From HGM13233 sp964478515 (GTDB lineage Bacteria > Bacillota > Clostridia > Oscillospirales > Ruminococcaceae), in the NCBI GenBank assembly GCA_964478515.1, contig CAYZIL010000012.1, positions 1 to 58,345 of the forward strand: a stretch of 58,345 bases of DNA. Direction: 5' to 3'. Below, piece by piece: positions 43,185 to 51,192 of this stretch. Made by a program: the position numbers and the translations under genes. Within the stretch, counting starts at the first letter, position 1. Each line of letters starts with the position of its first letter. The notes under the pieces are model-generated. The model was not told where the DNA came from. It made no database searches and worked only from the letters and a program-made list of their open reading frames with translations.

Positions 43185-44875
43185 GCGACAAAAACGCGGC
43201 CGAACACCGCTGGTGGAAAGAGGCTGTAATTTACCAGATATACCCGCGCAGCTTCAAGGATTCAAACGGCGACGGCATAGGCGACTTGCGCGGCATAATT
43301 GAAAAGGTGCCCTATCTCAGCGAGTTGGGCGTAAACATGGTCTGGCTGTGCCCGGTGTACGCCTCGCCCAACGAGGACAACGGCTACGACGTCAGCGACT
43401 ACTACACAATAAACCCCGAATTCGGCACGCTGGCGGACTGGGACGAGCTGTCCGCCAAGCTGCACGAGCGCGGCATAAAAATAATGATGGACCTGGTGTT
43501 CAACCACACCTCGGCCGAGCACGAGTGGTTTAAGCGCTCGCGCAGCAGCCGCGACGACGAGTACCGCAACTTTTATATCTGGCGCAACAGCAAGGCGGAC
43601 GGTTCGGCGCCCAATAACTGGCGCGGCTATTTTAACGAGCCGGCCTGGCAGTTTGACGAGCACACAGGCCAGTATTATTTGCGGCTGTACGCAAAGTCAA
43701 TGCCCGACCTCAACTGGGAGAGCCGCGAATTGCGCGAGCAAATTTACCGCATAATGGAGTGGTGGGCCGACCGCGGTGTCGAGGGCTTCCGCATGGACAC
43801 GATAAACACCATCGGCAAGGACCAGCGCTTTCCCGACGCGCCGGCAGACTCGCCCGCCTATGTGCGCGGCCGGCCGTTTTTCACAAACCAGCCGACCATG
43901 CACGCGGTGTTGCGCGAAATGAACGAGCGCATTCTCACGCCGCGAGACATTGTCACTGTCGGCGAGTGTTCCGCCGCCGACGTGGACGAAACGCTGCTGA
44001 TGGTTGCAAAGGACCGCCACGAGCTGAGCATGAACCACATGTTTGAGCACGACGAGCTCGACTTCGGCCCCGGCGGCGCTTGGGATATAGTGCCGTTCAC
44101 GGCGGCGCAGCTGTACGACGTTATTGAGCGCTGGCAGCTGGAATTGCCGGCCGGCGGCGGCTGGAACAGCTGGTTTTGGGGCAACCATGACCTGCCGCGC
44201 CCGGTCAGCCGTTTCGGCAACGATGCCGAGCAGTACCGCGAGCGTTCGGCCAAGCTGCTCGCGGCAATTGAGTTTACCATCCAGGCGACGCCGTTTGTTT
44301 TCCAGGGCGAGGAGATAGGCATGACCAACGCCGACTTCAGCGGTATAGCCGATTTCCGCGACATAGACGCCACCAACTACTATGCCTACGCTACCGGTGA
44401 GGCGGGACTCAGCGACGCCGAGGCGATGAAAAACCTGCGCTACCGCTCGCGTGACAACGCGCGCACGCCCATGCAGTGGACAGACGGCGAATATGCCGGC
44501 TTTTCCGCGGCGCGGCCGTGGCTGGACGAAAACGCCAACAAGAGCAAAATAAACGTCGCGCGCGAGAGCGGCGACGCCGACTCGGTGCTGAGCTTTTATA
44601 AAAAGGCCATCGCGCTGCGCGCCGGCAGCGAGCTGCTGATATACGGCGATTTTGCCCGACTGCCGAGCGGCGACGAACGCGCCATGGTCTACGAGCGGCG
44701 CCTTGACGGCAAGCGGGCGCTGGTGGCGGTTAATATGACCGACGCGCCGGCGCGGCTGGCGGCGGCGATAGATTTTTCCGGTCTTGAGCCGGCACTGCGC
44801 AATATAGCGGGCGCGCCGGGCGACAAGCACGCGCTTGAACCCTGGGAGGCCGTCGTATATATGCCGGCAAACTGA
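43181..44875 (+). CDS. GH13 alpha-glucosidase (oligo-1,6-glucosidase-like)
   Basis: A 564-residue GH13 enzyme, subfamily 31 type. YQIYPRSFKDSNGDGIGDL (about 18-36), VFNHTS (106-111), GFRMDTI with nucleophile Asp206, VGE with acid/base Glu262, and NHDLPR with Asp337 are all intact. No signal peptide, so it acts on imported oligosaccharides, cleaving alpha-1,6 or other alpha-glucosidic bonds. It ends the dehydrogenase operon. It might hydrolyse a glucosylated substrate after the dehydrogenase pair, or simply isomaltose-type sugars. Trehalose-6-phosphate hydrolase is less likely given no PTS nearby. Confidence 0.92.
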   Translation: MSDKNAAEHRWWKEAVIYQIYPRSFKDSNGDGIGDLRGIIEKVPYLSELGVNMVWLCPVYASPNEDNGYDVSDYYTINPEFGTLADWDELSAKLHERGIKIMMDLVFNHTSAEHEWFKRSRSSRDDEYRNFYIWRNSKADGSAPNNWRGYFNEPAWQFDEHTGQYYLRLYAKSMPDLNWESRELREQIYRIMEWWADRGVEGFRMDTINTIGKDQRFPDAPADSPAYVRGRPFFTNQPTMHAVLREMNERILTPRDIVTVGECSAADVDETLLMVAKDRHELSMNHMFEHDELDFGPGGAWDIVPFTAAQLYDVIERWQLELPAGGGWNSWFWGNHDLPRPVSRFGNDAEQYRERSAKLLAAIEFTIQATPFVFQGEEIGMTNADFSGIADFRDIDATNYYAYATGEAGLSDAEAMKNLRYRSRDNARTPMQWTDGEYAGFSAARPWLDENANKSKINVARESGDADSVLSFYKKAIALRAGSELLIYGDFARLPSGDERAMVYERRLDGKRALVAVNMTDAPARLAAAIDFSGLEPALRNIAGAPGDKHALEPWEAVVYMPAN

Positions 44876-44921
44876 GCGCGCCCCGTACTCGCGCCGGCTT
44901 GCGCAGACGAGAATATTAAAA

Positions 44922-44949
44922 CATAACCGCGCCTTTCGGCGCGGTTATG
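44922..44949. terminator. Hairpin after the glucosidase gene
   Basis: CATAACCGCGCC (44922-44933), loop TTTC, GGCGCGGTTATG (44938-44949). The T-rich side is on the minus strand, but it is the only hairpin immediately after the glucosidase. Confidence 0.6.
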
Positions 44950-45209
44950 CTCTGGGTCAATAAAAATATAGTGTTACGGCGCCGAAAGACGCTTTTGACG
45001 ACGGCAAACGAACTGAACCTAAAGCTGTAAAGAGCTCTGTGCTCTGAACACGAAGAACGTTTTTGCAAGACCGATGAGCTTCACGCCGCAGGCGCGAAGC
45101 TCATTTTTGTTGCCGGGGGCTGGCGTTTGCAGGGGCGCTTAATTACAATTTCGCAGCGGGCTGCTTTCAGGACCCGTCTGCGGCGGCGGACTCAATATTT
45201 GAGCAGAAT
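44950..45209. other. Intergenic, no gene seen
   Basis: Between the two convergent operons. No convincing coding frame or further signal. Confidence 0.4.
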
Positions 45210-45247
45210 ATAACGGACGCGGCGCCAGACAGCGCCGCGTCCGTTAT
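45210..45247. terminator. Long-stem terminator between convergent operons
   Basis: ATAACGGACGCGGCGC (45210-45225) pairs over 16 bases with GCGCCGCGTCCGTTAT around CAGACA. It follows the minus-strand TIM-barrel gene by about 30 bases. Confidence 0.8.
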
Positions 45248-45279
45248 TGTAACCAATACAAGACTTCCAAGCCTTTGAA

Positions 45280-45942
45280 TTATTTATTGGCGTAAGCGCA
45301 AATCTTGTCAATCTGCTCGGCAAAGGTGCCGCCGAATTTGCTCTCGAACAGAGCGCCGCCCATAGTAAAGGCACAGACGTTGGGTAGTGTTTTTACGAAA
45401 TCGATGCGCTCGTAGCTGTTCATGCTGCCGGCGATTATCAGCGGCTTTTTCAGCGTCGGAGTCAGCGCCGCGAGCATTTCCTCGGGGTCGCCGTCCATGT
45501 AGCGGAAAGCGGAAAGGCAGATGCCGGAGATGTTTTTCTTCTCGGCGGCGGCGGCGCGCTCAATGACCTGCTGAATAGTGCCGTGAAAGCGGGTGTCCTC
45601 GTTGAGCGAAATAAACGGAGAGTAGGCCATGCCGGCGTCGTCGCAGACCTTTTGCACGCTGTCGTACCAGACGGTGCCCAGCAGATGGTCGGCGCCGCAA
45701 GCAGCGGCGCGCTCGGCGCAGTCGAGACAGTGAGCCTCGTCAATGGCAAGCACCTCGATGTAGGTTTTTTTGCCGTTTTCCTTCATCGTAGTGGCCAGGG
45801 CTTTCATGCTTTCGGGCGTGGTGCCCTCTACCTTAAAGCCCCAGTGCGTGGCGGCCGCGTCCTTGGCGGCGAGAAAAACGTCCATGGCGTCGGGAACGGT
45901 GACGTCGTGCCAGGTGAGCATTGCAATAAGTTCGGGTTTCAT
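45280..45942 (-). CDS. TIM-barrel protein of unknown function (aldolase-like)
   Basis: A 220-residue protein with a repeated strand-helix pattern: ELIAMLTWHDVTVPDAMDVF at the start, THWGFKVEG (about 31-39), GKKTYIEVLAIDEAHCL (about 56), CGADHLLGTVWYDSV (about 80) and PLIIAGSMNSYERI then FTMGGALFESKFGG at the end, like a phosphate-binding TIM barrel. It could be a KDPG-type aldolase or an epimerase; I cannot name it. I chose MKPEL at 45942 (AAAGGA upstream); a longer frame overlapping the kinase is low complexity and spurious. It follows the FGGY kinase by 32 bases. Confidence 0.7.
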   Translation of the reverse strand: MKPELIAMLTWHDVTVPDAMDVFLAAKDAAATHWGFKVEGTTPESMKALATTMKENGKKTYIEVLAIDEAHCLDCAERAAACGADHLLGTVWYDSVQKVCDDAGMAYSPFISLNEDTRFHGTIQQVIERAAAAEKKNISGICLSAFRYMDGDPEEMLAALTPTLKKPLIIAGSMNSYERIDFVKTLPNVCAFTMGGALFESKFGGTFAEQIDKICAYANK

Positions 45943-45974
45943 ATATTTACGGTCCTTTCTGATATTTTCGAATT

Positions 45975-47318
45975 TTAGGCGAGCTCGCGGGTGTGGCCGC
46001 CGACGGCATCCACCAGCACGTCGTAGCGGTGCACCAATTCGTCGTAGGCGGCTTTTTTGCTCGGGTCGGGCGTGTACACCTTGTCGACCTCGGCCAGCCG
46101 CAGCGCGGTGTCGGAAATGGAGTTCCAGATTCCGGCGCCGACGCCGGCAATAATGGCGGCGCCCAAGCAGGCGGCGTCCTGGGTGTTTTTCATTGTGACG
46201 ATCTCGCGGCCGAGCATGTCCGCTTTTATTTGACACCACAGCGGGCTGCGCGAGGCGCCGCCCAGCGAGCGTATNNNNNNNNNNNNNNNNNNNNNNNNNN
46301 NNNNNNNNNNNNNNNNNNNNNNNNNNNNNNNNNNNNNNNNNNNNNNNNNNNNNNNNNNNNNNNNNNNNNNNNNNGTGTCGCGCAGCCAGCGCAGCACTAT
46401 GCCGCCCTTGGTGCCGGCGTGCAGCATATAAAGTCCCGGCGCCACGCCGAAGAAGCAGGGCAGCTCGCCCTTTTCGTCAAGCACCTGTTTTTCGCTCATA
46501 GTGCAGACCACGAGCTCGGCGCCGGTGCTTTCGGAAAAGATGCCGGGCTTGGCGTTGCCGACGCCGGTGGCGCCGCAGGCCTGGTCGAGACCGCCGGCAA
46601 CCAGCAGGGTGTCGGGGGACAGACCCAGCTCTGCCGCGACCTCGGGCAGCATTGTGCCCAGCGGCGTGCCGGTGGGTACGGTTTCGGGCAGCTGTTCGCG
46701 GCTCAAGCCGAGCTTTTCGACCATCTCGGGCCAAAAATCTTGGCTGTTTATGTTCCACATGTAGGAGGAGCACCAGTTGGAACCCTGGCACTTAAACACG
46801 CCGCCCATGCGGTAGAACATATAGTCGTCGAGCAGCAGCATTTTTTTGGCTTTGGCAAACTGCTGCGGGTAATGCTTGCTGAACCACAGCACCTTGGCTG
46901 CGGGGTACAGCGAGGTTATCGGCCCCTGGCCGGTAACGCGCAGCACCTCGTCGGCCGGGAACCACTCGTTTATCTCCTCGGCCTCCTGCTGCGGACGGGT
47001 GTCCATCCAGACTATAAAGTTGTGCAGCGGGTGCATTTGCTCGTCGAGAAAAATCAGGGTTTCGCCCTGGACGGAAAGACTTATAGCCGCCACGTCGGCA
47101 GGGGAGACGGCGGATTTTTTCATTACTTCGGCGATGCTGGTCTTAAAACAATTCCAATAGACTTCGGGCTCCTGCTCGACAGTCAGCGCTGCGGGGGTCA
47201 GCAGATGGTGCTCTTCAACGTGGGACGCCACATTATGTCCCTGGTCGTCGAATAGGGCCGCCTTAAACGCGGTAGTGCCCAAATCGACGCCGAAAACATA
47301 TTTCTTTGCCATTTGCAT
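45975..47318 (-). CDS. FGGY-family kinase (xylulokinase-like), broken by an assembly gap
   Basis: N-terminal half MQMAKKYVFGVDLGTTAFKAALFD, FIVWMDTRPQQEAEEIN and GGLDQACGATGVG; C-terminal part IRSLGGASRSPLWCQIKADMLG. These are xylulokinase-type motifs. The 100-N gap at 46275-46374 removes the region between KGGIVLRWLRD and IRSLGG. That region is usually about 120 residues in relatives, so the true gap is probably longer than 100 bases. I chose the ATG at 47318 with AAAGG seven bases upstream. The gene has its own promoter and a TIM-barrel partner downstream. Substrate probably a ketopentose or related sugar. Confidence 0.85.
   Translation of the reverse strand: MQMAKKYVFGVDLGTTAFKAALFDDQGHNVASHVEEHHLLTPAALTVEQEPEVYWNCFKTSIAEVMKKSAVSPADVAAISLSVQGETLIFLDEQMHPLHNFIVWMDTRPQQEAEEINEWFPADEVLRVTGQGPITSLYPAAKVLWFSKHYPQQFAKAKKMLLLDDYMFYRMGGVFKCQGSNWCSSYMWNINSQDFWPEMVEKLGLSREQLPETVPTGTPLGTMLPEVAAELGLSPDTLLVAGGLDQACGATGVGNAKPGIFSESTGAELVVCTMSEKQVLDEKGELPCFFGVAPGLYMLHAGTKGGIVLRWLRDXXXXXXXXXXXXXXXXXXXXXXXXXXXXXXXXXXIRSLGGASRSPLWCQIKADMLGREIVTMKNTQDAACLGAAIIAGVGAGIWNSISDTALRLAEVDKVYTPDPSKKAAYDELVHRYDVLVDAVGGHTRELA
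46275..46374. other. Assembly gap (100 N)
   Basis: Run of exactly 100 N, the conventional placeholder for an unknown gap size, inside the FGGY kinase gene. Confidence 0.99.
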
Positions 47319-47668
47319 ACACTTGCCTTTCGCATTATTTAACAATTTCGGCGGTAAAATTAAAACCGTCACACAGCCTGCGGAATTGTTCGGCGCAAAA
47401 AATACCGACGGCATTGCGCGGGGCGCGGCCGCCGTCCGGCAGGCATATCGGTATAAAATTACAGCTAAAATGTATATCTACTTATGAACTTTAACACTCG
47501 TTCTGAGTCAAGTCAACTTGTCGGCGCTTTTTCGTTTATATATACAAATGTCGACAGGCATATTTATGCTGACTGCTCATTGATGTTTGCTCGGACAATG
47601 TGCTATATTATTAGGTATAGAACTGGTATGTTATTGTGCGCGTCTTATATAATTGAGAGGTGGAGAAA
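47319..47668. promoter_or_regulatory. Divergent promoters of FGGY kinase and amidohydrolase
   Basis: Minus strand: TTGACT (47516-47511), 17 bases, TAAAGT (47493-47488) for the kinase, giving a leader of about 165 bases. Plus strand: TTGATG (47580-47585), 18 bases, TATATT (47604-47609), followed by AGGTATAG (47612-47619) and CTGGTATG (47623-47630), two GGTAT elements 11 bases apart, i.e. one helical turn. No gene is seen. Confidence 0.55.
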
Positions 47669-49183
47669 ATGTCAGCGGATTTTATTATTCTCAGCGACAA
47701 AATATTTACCGGCGACGAGCGCGGCACGCTTGACGGTTATGTTGCCGTCAAGGACGGCCGCATCACAGCCGTCGGCAGCGGCGAGTGCGCCGCTGTGCCG
47801 GCGGGGGTAAAGGTATACGACCTTCACGGCAAGATGGTTTGTCCCGGCTTTGTCGACGTGCACTGCTTTTTTACCGGCTGGCTGGTGGGGCACATGGGCG
47901 CCGACTTCAGCGGCTGCGCCGACGAGGAGGCAGCGACAAAGTTGGCCGGGGAGTGCAGCGGCGACGTAGTGCTCGGCCGCGGCCTTGCCGACGACATTGC
48001 GCCTTTTGATGTTGACGCGGCTGTCAGCGGTCGCCCGACGGTAATTATGTACACGAGCGGCGAGAGCTGTGTCATGAACGCCGCCGCCGAAAAAATGTTC
48101 GGCTTCACGCCCGACAGCTGCTATTCTGAGGGCTATTGGCGCTTGCTGCGCCATCTGCTGCGCGACCGCGATTTCTGCTTGCCGCTTTTCAACGAGTATA
48201 TGCAGTTGATGAATTCGCGCGGCGTCACCTCTGTAAAGGAGATGGGTTTCGACGACTATTACGGCTTTACCGACGAGCTGGAGCGCCTTGAGCGCGAGTC
48301 CGCGTTGACGCTGCGCGTCAGCTTTATGAGCCAGCCGGTGGGAATGCCGATGAATCTCAGCTATGGCAAAAAAATGCGCCAGCGCTTTCAGGGCGATTTT
48401 GTGCGCTTTTCCGGCTATAACCAGATGACCGACGGGTCAATCAGCCAGCACGAGGGCTATTTGAAAGAGCCCTACGACTCGCTGCCGGGAAAGGTGTGCG
48501 CCAAAGATTTTGACTTTGACGCCATTGAGCGCGACGCGCTCGCCGCCGACGCCGAGGGCTTCCGTTTTTCGCTGCACGCGCAGGGCGACGGCGCTGTCTC
48601 CCGAGTGCTGGACATTTTTGAAAAATGCCGCCGCGGCGCCGACGGCAGAGTGGTAAACCGCCAGGCCGTAACCGACCTTGAGCTCAGCGACCCGACAGAC
48701 TTGGAGCGCATGGGCAAATTGGGCGTCGTGGCGGAGGTTTACCCGCAAATACCGTCGCTTTACGACGCGGCGGAAAAAATAAAGCTCACCGACGAGCGCG
48801 TCGGCGCACAGCGCGCCAAATACTACTGGAACCGCCGCAAAATGGCTAACAGCGGCGTCGTAATCAGCTGCGGCACCGACTTGCCTATGCTCGTAGACGA
48901 TATTCCCGAGTCGGTATACTGCTCGGTGTTCAACCGCTTCCCCGACGGCACTGTCTTTAATGAGCAAAACGCCCTCACGTCCACTGAACTGCTGCGGGCC
49001 TGGACGGCCGGCGGGCAGTACAATTTGGGACGCGAGGACGAATTGGGAACGCTCAGCGAGGGCAAACTTGCCGACATAGCCGTGCTGGACGGCGACATCT
49101 TCGCCTGCACGCCGGAAAACGTGCGCGGGATAAAGGTCTGTCTGACCATAGTCGACGGCAAGCCGGCGTACGAAAAGCTTTAA
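47669..49183 (+). CDS. Amidohydrolase-3 (YtcJ-like) family protein with altered metal site
   Basis: A 504-residue amidohydrolase-fold protein. The usual HxH after strand 1 reads VDVHCFFTG: His65 is kept but the second His is Phe67. NQMTDGSISQHEGYL (about 251-265) and LHAQGDGAV (about 302-310) match YtcJ-like proteins. The usual IEH motif reads DLELSD (about 336-341), so another metal ligand appears lost; Asp404 in GTDLPM remains. It may work with one metal or a rearranged site, or be non-hydrolytic. I chose the ATG at 47669 after GAGGTGGAG. No signal peptide. Confidence 0.8.
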   Translation: MSADFIILSDKIFTGDERGTLDGYVAVKDGRITAVGSGECAAVPAGVKVYDLHGKMVCPGFVDVHCFFTGWLVGHMGADFSGCADEEAATKLAGECSGDVVLGRGLADDIAPFDVDAAVSGRPTVIMYTSGESCVMNAAAEKMFGFTPDSCYSEGYWRLLRHLLRDRDFCLPLFNEYMQLMNSRGVTSVKEMGFDDYYGFTDELERLERESALTLRVSFMSQPVGMPMNLSYGKKMRQRFQGDFVRFSGYNQMTDGSISQHEGYLKEPYDSLPGKVCAKDFDFDAIERDALAADAEGFRFSLHAQGDGAVSRVLDIFEKCRRGADGRVVNRQAVTDLELSDPTDLERMGKLGVVAEVYPQIPSLYDAAEKIKLTDERVGAQRAKYYWNRRKMANSGVVISCGTDLPMLVDDIPESVYCSVFNRFPDGTVFNEQNALTSTELLRAWTAGGQYNLGREDELGTLSEGKLADIAVLDGDIFACTPENVRGIKVCLTIVDGKPAYEKL

Positions 49184-49659
49184 GCCTCAACCGTTACGGG
49201 CCCGCCGGCAATATCCATCCAGACGGTGGGCTCGTCGTCATAGCACAGCGCCTGCCAGTAGTAGGGCTCTTTGCCGTTAAGACCGTGTGCGGGCGTGTGC
49301 CACACGCCGCGCTCGACTACTATGACCTGACCGGGTCTGATTATTACCGGCACGCACAGTTCGGCGCGCGGCTCGTCGCCGGGCACGCAGACCAAAACCG
49401 CCACGGGTCCGCCGGCGCAATACATGGCCTCCTGCGTGTGCAGGTGGCGCTCCATCTGGTCGGCGGTAAAAGGCAGACCGGAGCCGACGGTGAGACCGAT
49501 ACTGCATTTGGTGTCCAGCAGCGGGTCAAGGGTGTTGACGTTGCTCCAGCCGTCACCGCTGGCGCTCTGGATGGCGTCGCAGCCGAGATTTCCGCCGCTC
49601 AAATCGTAAATAGTCCCATACGCGGAAAAATCAAGATTTGCCAAATCAAGTGCTTTCAT
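49180..49659 (-). CDS. Ureidoglycolate lyase-like cupin (AllA family)
   Basis: A 159-residue small beta-rich protein with the AllA-family pattern MERHLHTQEAMYCAGGPVAVLVC and IIRPGQVIVVERGVWHTPAHGL. AllA splits ureidoglycolate to glyoxylate and urea, but no other allantoin genes are visible, so a different C-N lyase or sugar-binding role is possible. AAGGAG lies nine bases before the ATG. Its stop shares the TTAA at 49180-49183 with the stop of the convergent amidohydrolase gene. Confidence 0.72.
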   Translation of the reverse strand: MKALDLANLDFSAYGTIYDLSGGNLGCDAIQSASGDGWSNVNTLDPLLDTKCSIGLTVGSGLPFTADQMERHLHTQEAMYCAGGPVAVLVCVPGDEPRAELCVPVIIRPGQVIVVERGVWHTPAHGLNGKEPYYWQALCYDDEPTVWMDIAGGPVTVEA

Positions 49660-49752
49660 GTAATAATGCTCCTTGTCCGGCCGCGAACCGCGGCCGTGTG
49701 ATAGCGGAGAACCGCAAAAACAGTATATCATAAACCGAAAGGATGTTCTATT

Positions 49753-50565
49753 ATGCTTTGGACCGATAAAATGTTCGGGGTCAAAAAACCCATTATTGCC
49801 ATGCTCCATCTCGACGCTCTGCCCGGCGACCCCAAATACCACTGGGGCGACAATATGCGCAAAGTCGTAGACAACGCGCGCCGTGACCTGGAAGCGCTGC
49901 AGGAGGGCGGCGTTGACGGCGTTATAGTCAGCAACGAGTTCAGCCTCCCCTACCAGCGCAAAATGCAGTTTGTCACGCCGGCGGCCATGGCCCGCGTTAT
50001 CGGCGAGATGATGCCCGATTTTTCGGTGCCCTACGGCGTCGATTGCATTTCCGACGGACTTGCCTGCATAGAGCTGGCGGCGGCCGTTGACGCCAAATAT
50101 GTGCGCGGCACCTTCTGCGGCGTCTATGTCGGCGACGGCGGACTGTACGACAACGACTTTTCCGCTATTCTGCGCCGCCGCGCGGCGCTGCACCTGGATG
50201 AGCTGAAAATGCTCTACTTTATCAACCCCGAGTCCGACCGCAATTTGGACACGCGCCCGCTCGCGGACATTGCCGCGTCGGTAATATCCAAAGCCGAGCC
50301 GGACGGCCTTTGCATTTCGGCAAATGCCGCCGGACAGGACGTTGACAACGAACTTATAATCACAGTCAAAAAGCGCAACCCGCAAGTAGTGGTGCTGTGC
50401 AATACCGGCTGCCGCGTCGACACTATTCGCAAAAAGCTGGAATACGCCGACGCCGCCGTCGTCGGCACAACGTTCAAAAAAGACGGCGTTTTTGAAAACC
50501 ATATCGACGTCGCGCGGGTGCGCGAATTTATGGACGTCGTGCACCAGTACCGCAAAGAGATCTAA
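49753..50565 (+). CDS. BtpA/SgcQ-family TIM-barrel protein
   Basis: A 270-residue BtpA-family member: KKPIIAMLHLDALPGDPKY at the start, LQEGGVDGVIVSNEFSLPY (about 49-67), VPYGVDCISDG (about 92), DAKYVRGTFCGVYVGDGG (about 112) and YADAAVVGTTFKKDG (about 236). It is a more complete family match than 31070-31804. Function is not established for the family. GAAAGGA lies upstream of the ATG. It starts an operon with a membrane protein and a DeoC-type aldolase. Confidence 0.85.
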   Translation: MLWTDKMFGVKKPIIAMLHLDALPGDPKYHWGDNMRKVVDNARRDLEALQEGGVDGVIVSNEFSLPYQRKMQFVTPAAMARVIGEMMPDFSVPYGVDCISDGLACIELAAAVDAKYVRGTFCGVYVGDGGLYDNDFSAILRRRAALHLDELKMLYFINPESDRNLDTRPLADIAASVISKAEPDGLCISANAAGQDVDNELIITVKKRNPQVVVLCNTGCRVDTIRKKLEYADAAVVGTTFKKDGVFENHIDVARVREFMDVVHQYRKEI

Positions 50566-50601
50566 AAACCAACAGAGTTTAAGTCGAAAAGGAGACACTC
50601 A

Positions 50602-51180
50602 GTGGAAAACAACGAAAACGCGAACAGCGAAATGACGCAGGTCGTCGACGCCGAACCGACTGCGGTTGACGCCGAACCGACAGACGGCGAATATAACGAG
50701 TACCTGGGGCGCGCGCCCCAGCCGCCCAAACAGCCGCAGCAGCGTGCGTTTCGCCAGCCCAGCGCCACAGAAGTGTACATAAAGATGGGCGTGCTCTGTG
50801 TGGCGGTCATTGCCCTGGCGGTGCTGTTCTTTTCCGCGGGAATAAAGTACGAGTGGCGCGAGGAAGAGCGTGAGATATATTTCGGCTGCGTTGTCGGCGG
50901 AAATATCACAATTGAAGTCGACACCATAGAGTCGGTGCGGCTGCTGGACGAAAACCACAACGGCTTTCGCAGCGAAGGACTCGGCACTCCGTTTATTAAG
51001 GCCGGCACCTTCCGCAACGACGCCTACGGCAAATATGCGCTGTTCATCTACACCAAAACCCACGAATACGTGGAAATAACCTATGCCGACGGCAATGTGT
51101 GCGTCACTAACCGCGAGACCTTGCAGGAGACCGAGCAGCTCTACGAGGATATTTGTGAGTATGCCGGAATCTCCAATTAA
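50602..51180 (+). CDS. Single-pass membrane protein with PH-like C-terminal region
   Basis: A 192-residue protein: acidic, low-complexity N-terminus (repeat VDAEPT), Pro/Gln-rich linker (about 38-50), one membrane helix (about 62-82, VLCVAVIALAVLFFSAGI) and a beta-rich C-terminal half that could be a bacterial PH-like domain. The start is GTG at 50602 with GGAG upstream. It lies between the BtpA-like and aldolase genes. Role unknown. Confidence 0.7.
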   Translation: MENNENANSEMTQVVDAEPTAVDAEPTDGEYNEYLGRAPQPPKQPQQRAFRQPSATEVYIKMGVLCVAVIALAVLFFSAGIKYEWREEEREIYFGCVVGGNITIEVDTIESVRLLDENHNGFRSEGLGTPFIKAGTFRNDAYGKYALFIYTKTHEYVEITYADGNVCVTNRETLQETEQLYEDICEYAGISN

Positions 51181-51192
51181 GGAGTGAGGCAA

